12,021 nt of DNA. Origin: DBFJGL01 sp048394785 (GTDB lineage Bacteria > Bacillota > Clostridia > Christensenellales > CAG-917). The stretch's first letter is position 1, and the number at the start of each line of letters is the position of its first letter. The stretch is taken from positions 1-12,021 of the forward strand of contig DBFJGL010000067.1 in assembly GCA_048394785.1 (NCBI GenBank), in the 5' to 3' direction. A program made the position numbers and the translations under genes. The notes below the pieces were generated by a model, which had not been told where the DNA came from, did not search any database, and saw only the letters and a program-made list of their open reading frames with translations. Below, piece by piece: positions 11,364 to 12,021 of the stretch.

Positions 11364-12021
11364 ATGAACGCAAAGGATATACAAACACGGCTTTTTGAAA
11401 TGCGCGATGAGAAATACGCCGCGTTTCATTCGCGGCTTTGCCCGAGTGTTGCTGAGGGCAGAATAATAGGAGTACGCACGCCTGCGCTTAGAGCGTTTGC
11501 AAAAGAAATTATGCGCGATAAAGATTTTGCGGACAATCATCGCGAAGAATTTTTGAGTGCGCTTCCGCACCGTTATTATGAGGAAGACAATATTCACGCT
11601 CACATAATTTGCGCGGAAAGGACGGATTTGAACCGATTGTTTTACGAGTTGGACAGGTTTTTGCCGTACGTGGACAATTGGGCGACGGTGGATCTGATAG
11701 CGCCGAAGATGTTTGAGAAAAGACAGTCGGAAGTTTTTGAGAAGCTTATAAGTTATCTCGGCGACGGCAGAGAGTACGTCGTGCGTTTCGGTGTGGTAAT
11801 GCTTATGAAATATTTTTTGAAAGGCGATATGTCCGCTGCGGCGGCACGAGCGGTCGCCGAAATCGACAGCGAGCATTATTACGTGAATATGGCGATTGCC
11901 TGGTTTATGAGCGAGGGACTTATAAAAGGGAAGGAGTGCGTTCGCGATATCATTTTGTCAAAGAGTCTGAAACGCGACGTTCAAAACAAATCCATACAAA
12001 AAGCCGCGGACAGTTTCAGGC
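11364..12021 (+). CDS. AlkD-like DNA alkylation repair protein, 3' end beyond the window
   Basis: I translated this frame directly. From the ATG at 11364 it stays open for 219 codons to the last base of the window with no stop, so the gene is cut by the edge. The product begins MNAKDIQTRLFEMRDEKYA. It carries the hallmarks of the ALK/HEAT-repeat DNA glycosylase family: GVRTPALRAFAKEI, PHRYYEEDNIHAH, LDRFLPYVDNWATVD, YVVRFGVVMLMKYFL, YYVNMAIAWF and NKSIQKAADSFR. Only a few C-terminal residues should be missing, because the family is about 220-235 residues long. AlkD-type enzymes are all-helical and remove positively charged alkylpurines from DNA without base flipping; whether this member acts on 3-methyladenine or 7-methylguanine is not readable. 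The ribosome binding site is weak (GGATAGA). It lies 40 bp behind the phosphatase. Confidence 0.92.
   Translation, partial: MNAKDIQTRLFEMRDEKYAAFHSRLCPSVAEGRIIGVRTPALRAFAKEIMRDKDFADNHREEFLSALPHRYYEEDNIHAHIICAERTDLNRLFYELDRFLPYVDNWATVDLIAPKMFEKRQSEVFEKLISYLGDGREYVVRFGVVMLMKYFLKGDMSAAAARAVAEIDSEHYYVNMAIAWFMSEGLIKGKECVRDIILSKSLKRDVQNKSIQKAADSFR

Overview
The window reads as ordinary chromosomal DNA of a strictly anaerobic, Gram-positive-type bacterium, most likely a gut-associated member of Bacillota (Clostridia-like). This placement is inferred from the gene set: a stand-alone rubrerythrin, a Mrp/NBP35 ATPase with an N-terminal Cys motif, a C_GCAxxG_C_C protein, a YitT-family membrane protein and an NSS-type Na+ symporter. 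Roughly balanced GC and strong AGGAGG-type ribosome binding sites before most genes fit this. I cannot name a genus. No phage, transposase, CRISPR, tRNA or rRNA was seen.

Layout. At the left edge is the C-terminal part of a Na+-dependent amino-acid/neurotransmitter-type symporter (1-464), followed by a small Dabb-domain protein (505-795) and a tiny XRE-type repressor (896-1090) with a strong terminator behind it. On the minus strand is a YitT-family membrane protein (1297-2289). A region of about 300 bp then holds promoters facing away from each other and leads to an N-acyl-D-amino-acid deacylase-like amidohydrolase (2592-4169). That gene converges on rubrerythrin (4408-5001, minus) across a bidirectional terminator. 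Rubrerythrin is divergent from mrp (5138-5956), which overlaps a C_GCAxxG_C_C protein (5953-6399) by ATGA. Next come a low-molecular-weight phosphatase (6521-6997) and the tRNA-t6A dehydratase TcdA (7135-7821). A gene-free stretch (7822-8313) is built of tandem and inverted repeats. Then, on the minus strand, come a THUMP-domain RNA methyltransferase and D-aminoacyl-tRNA deacylase (10016 to 8314). Divergent from them are a nitroreductase-family protein (10149-10682), a second low-molecular-weight phosphatase (10859-11323) and an AlkD-like DNA alkylation repair protein that runs off the right edge (11364-12021).

How the genes fit together. Three themes recur: oxidative-stress and Fe-S handling (rubrerythrin, Mrp, C_GCAxxG protein, nitroreductase), RNA quality and modification (TcdA, THUMP methyltransferase, DTD), and protein dephosphorylation (two unlike LMW phosphatases). 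D-amino-acid handling appears twice, in the deacylase and in DTD, but the two genes are not adjacent.

Most notable features. (1) Several promoters place a TATTAT -10 box exactly 6 nt before an A. In two genes that A is the first base of an ATG with no Shine-Dalgarno sequence, which suggests leaderless mRNAs. In a third, that A is the first base of the AGGAGG, giving an 11-nt leader. (2) A composite repeat of about 93-bp units, capped by an inverted end, lies between tcdA and dtd. (3) Two palindromes sit in divergent promoter regions. (4) DTD has Ser in place of Thr in both of its signature motifs. I found no clear multi-gene novel system.
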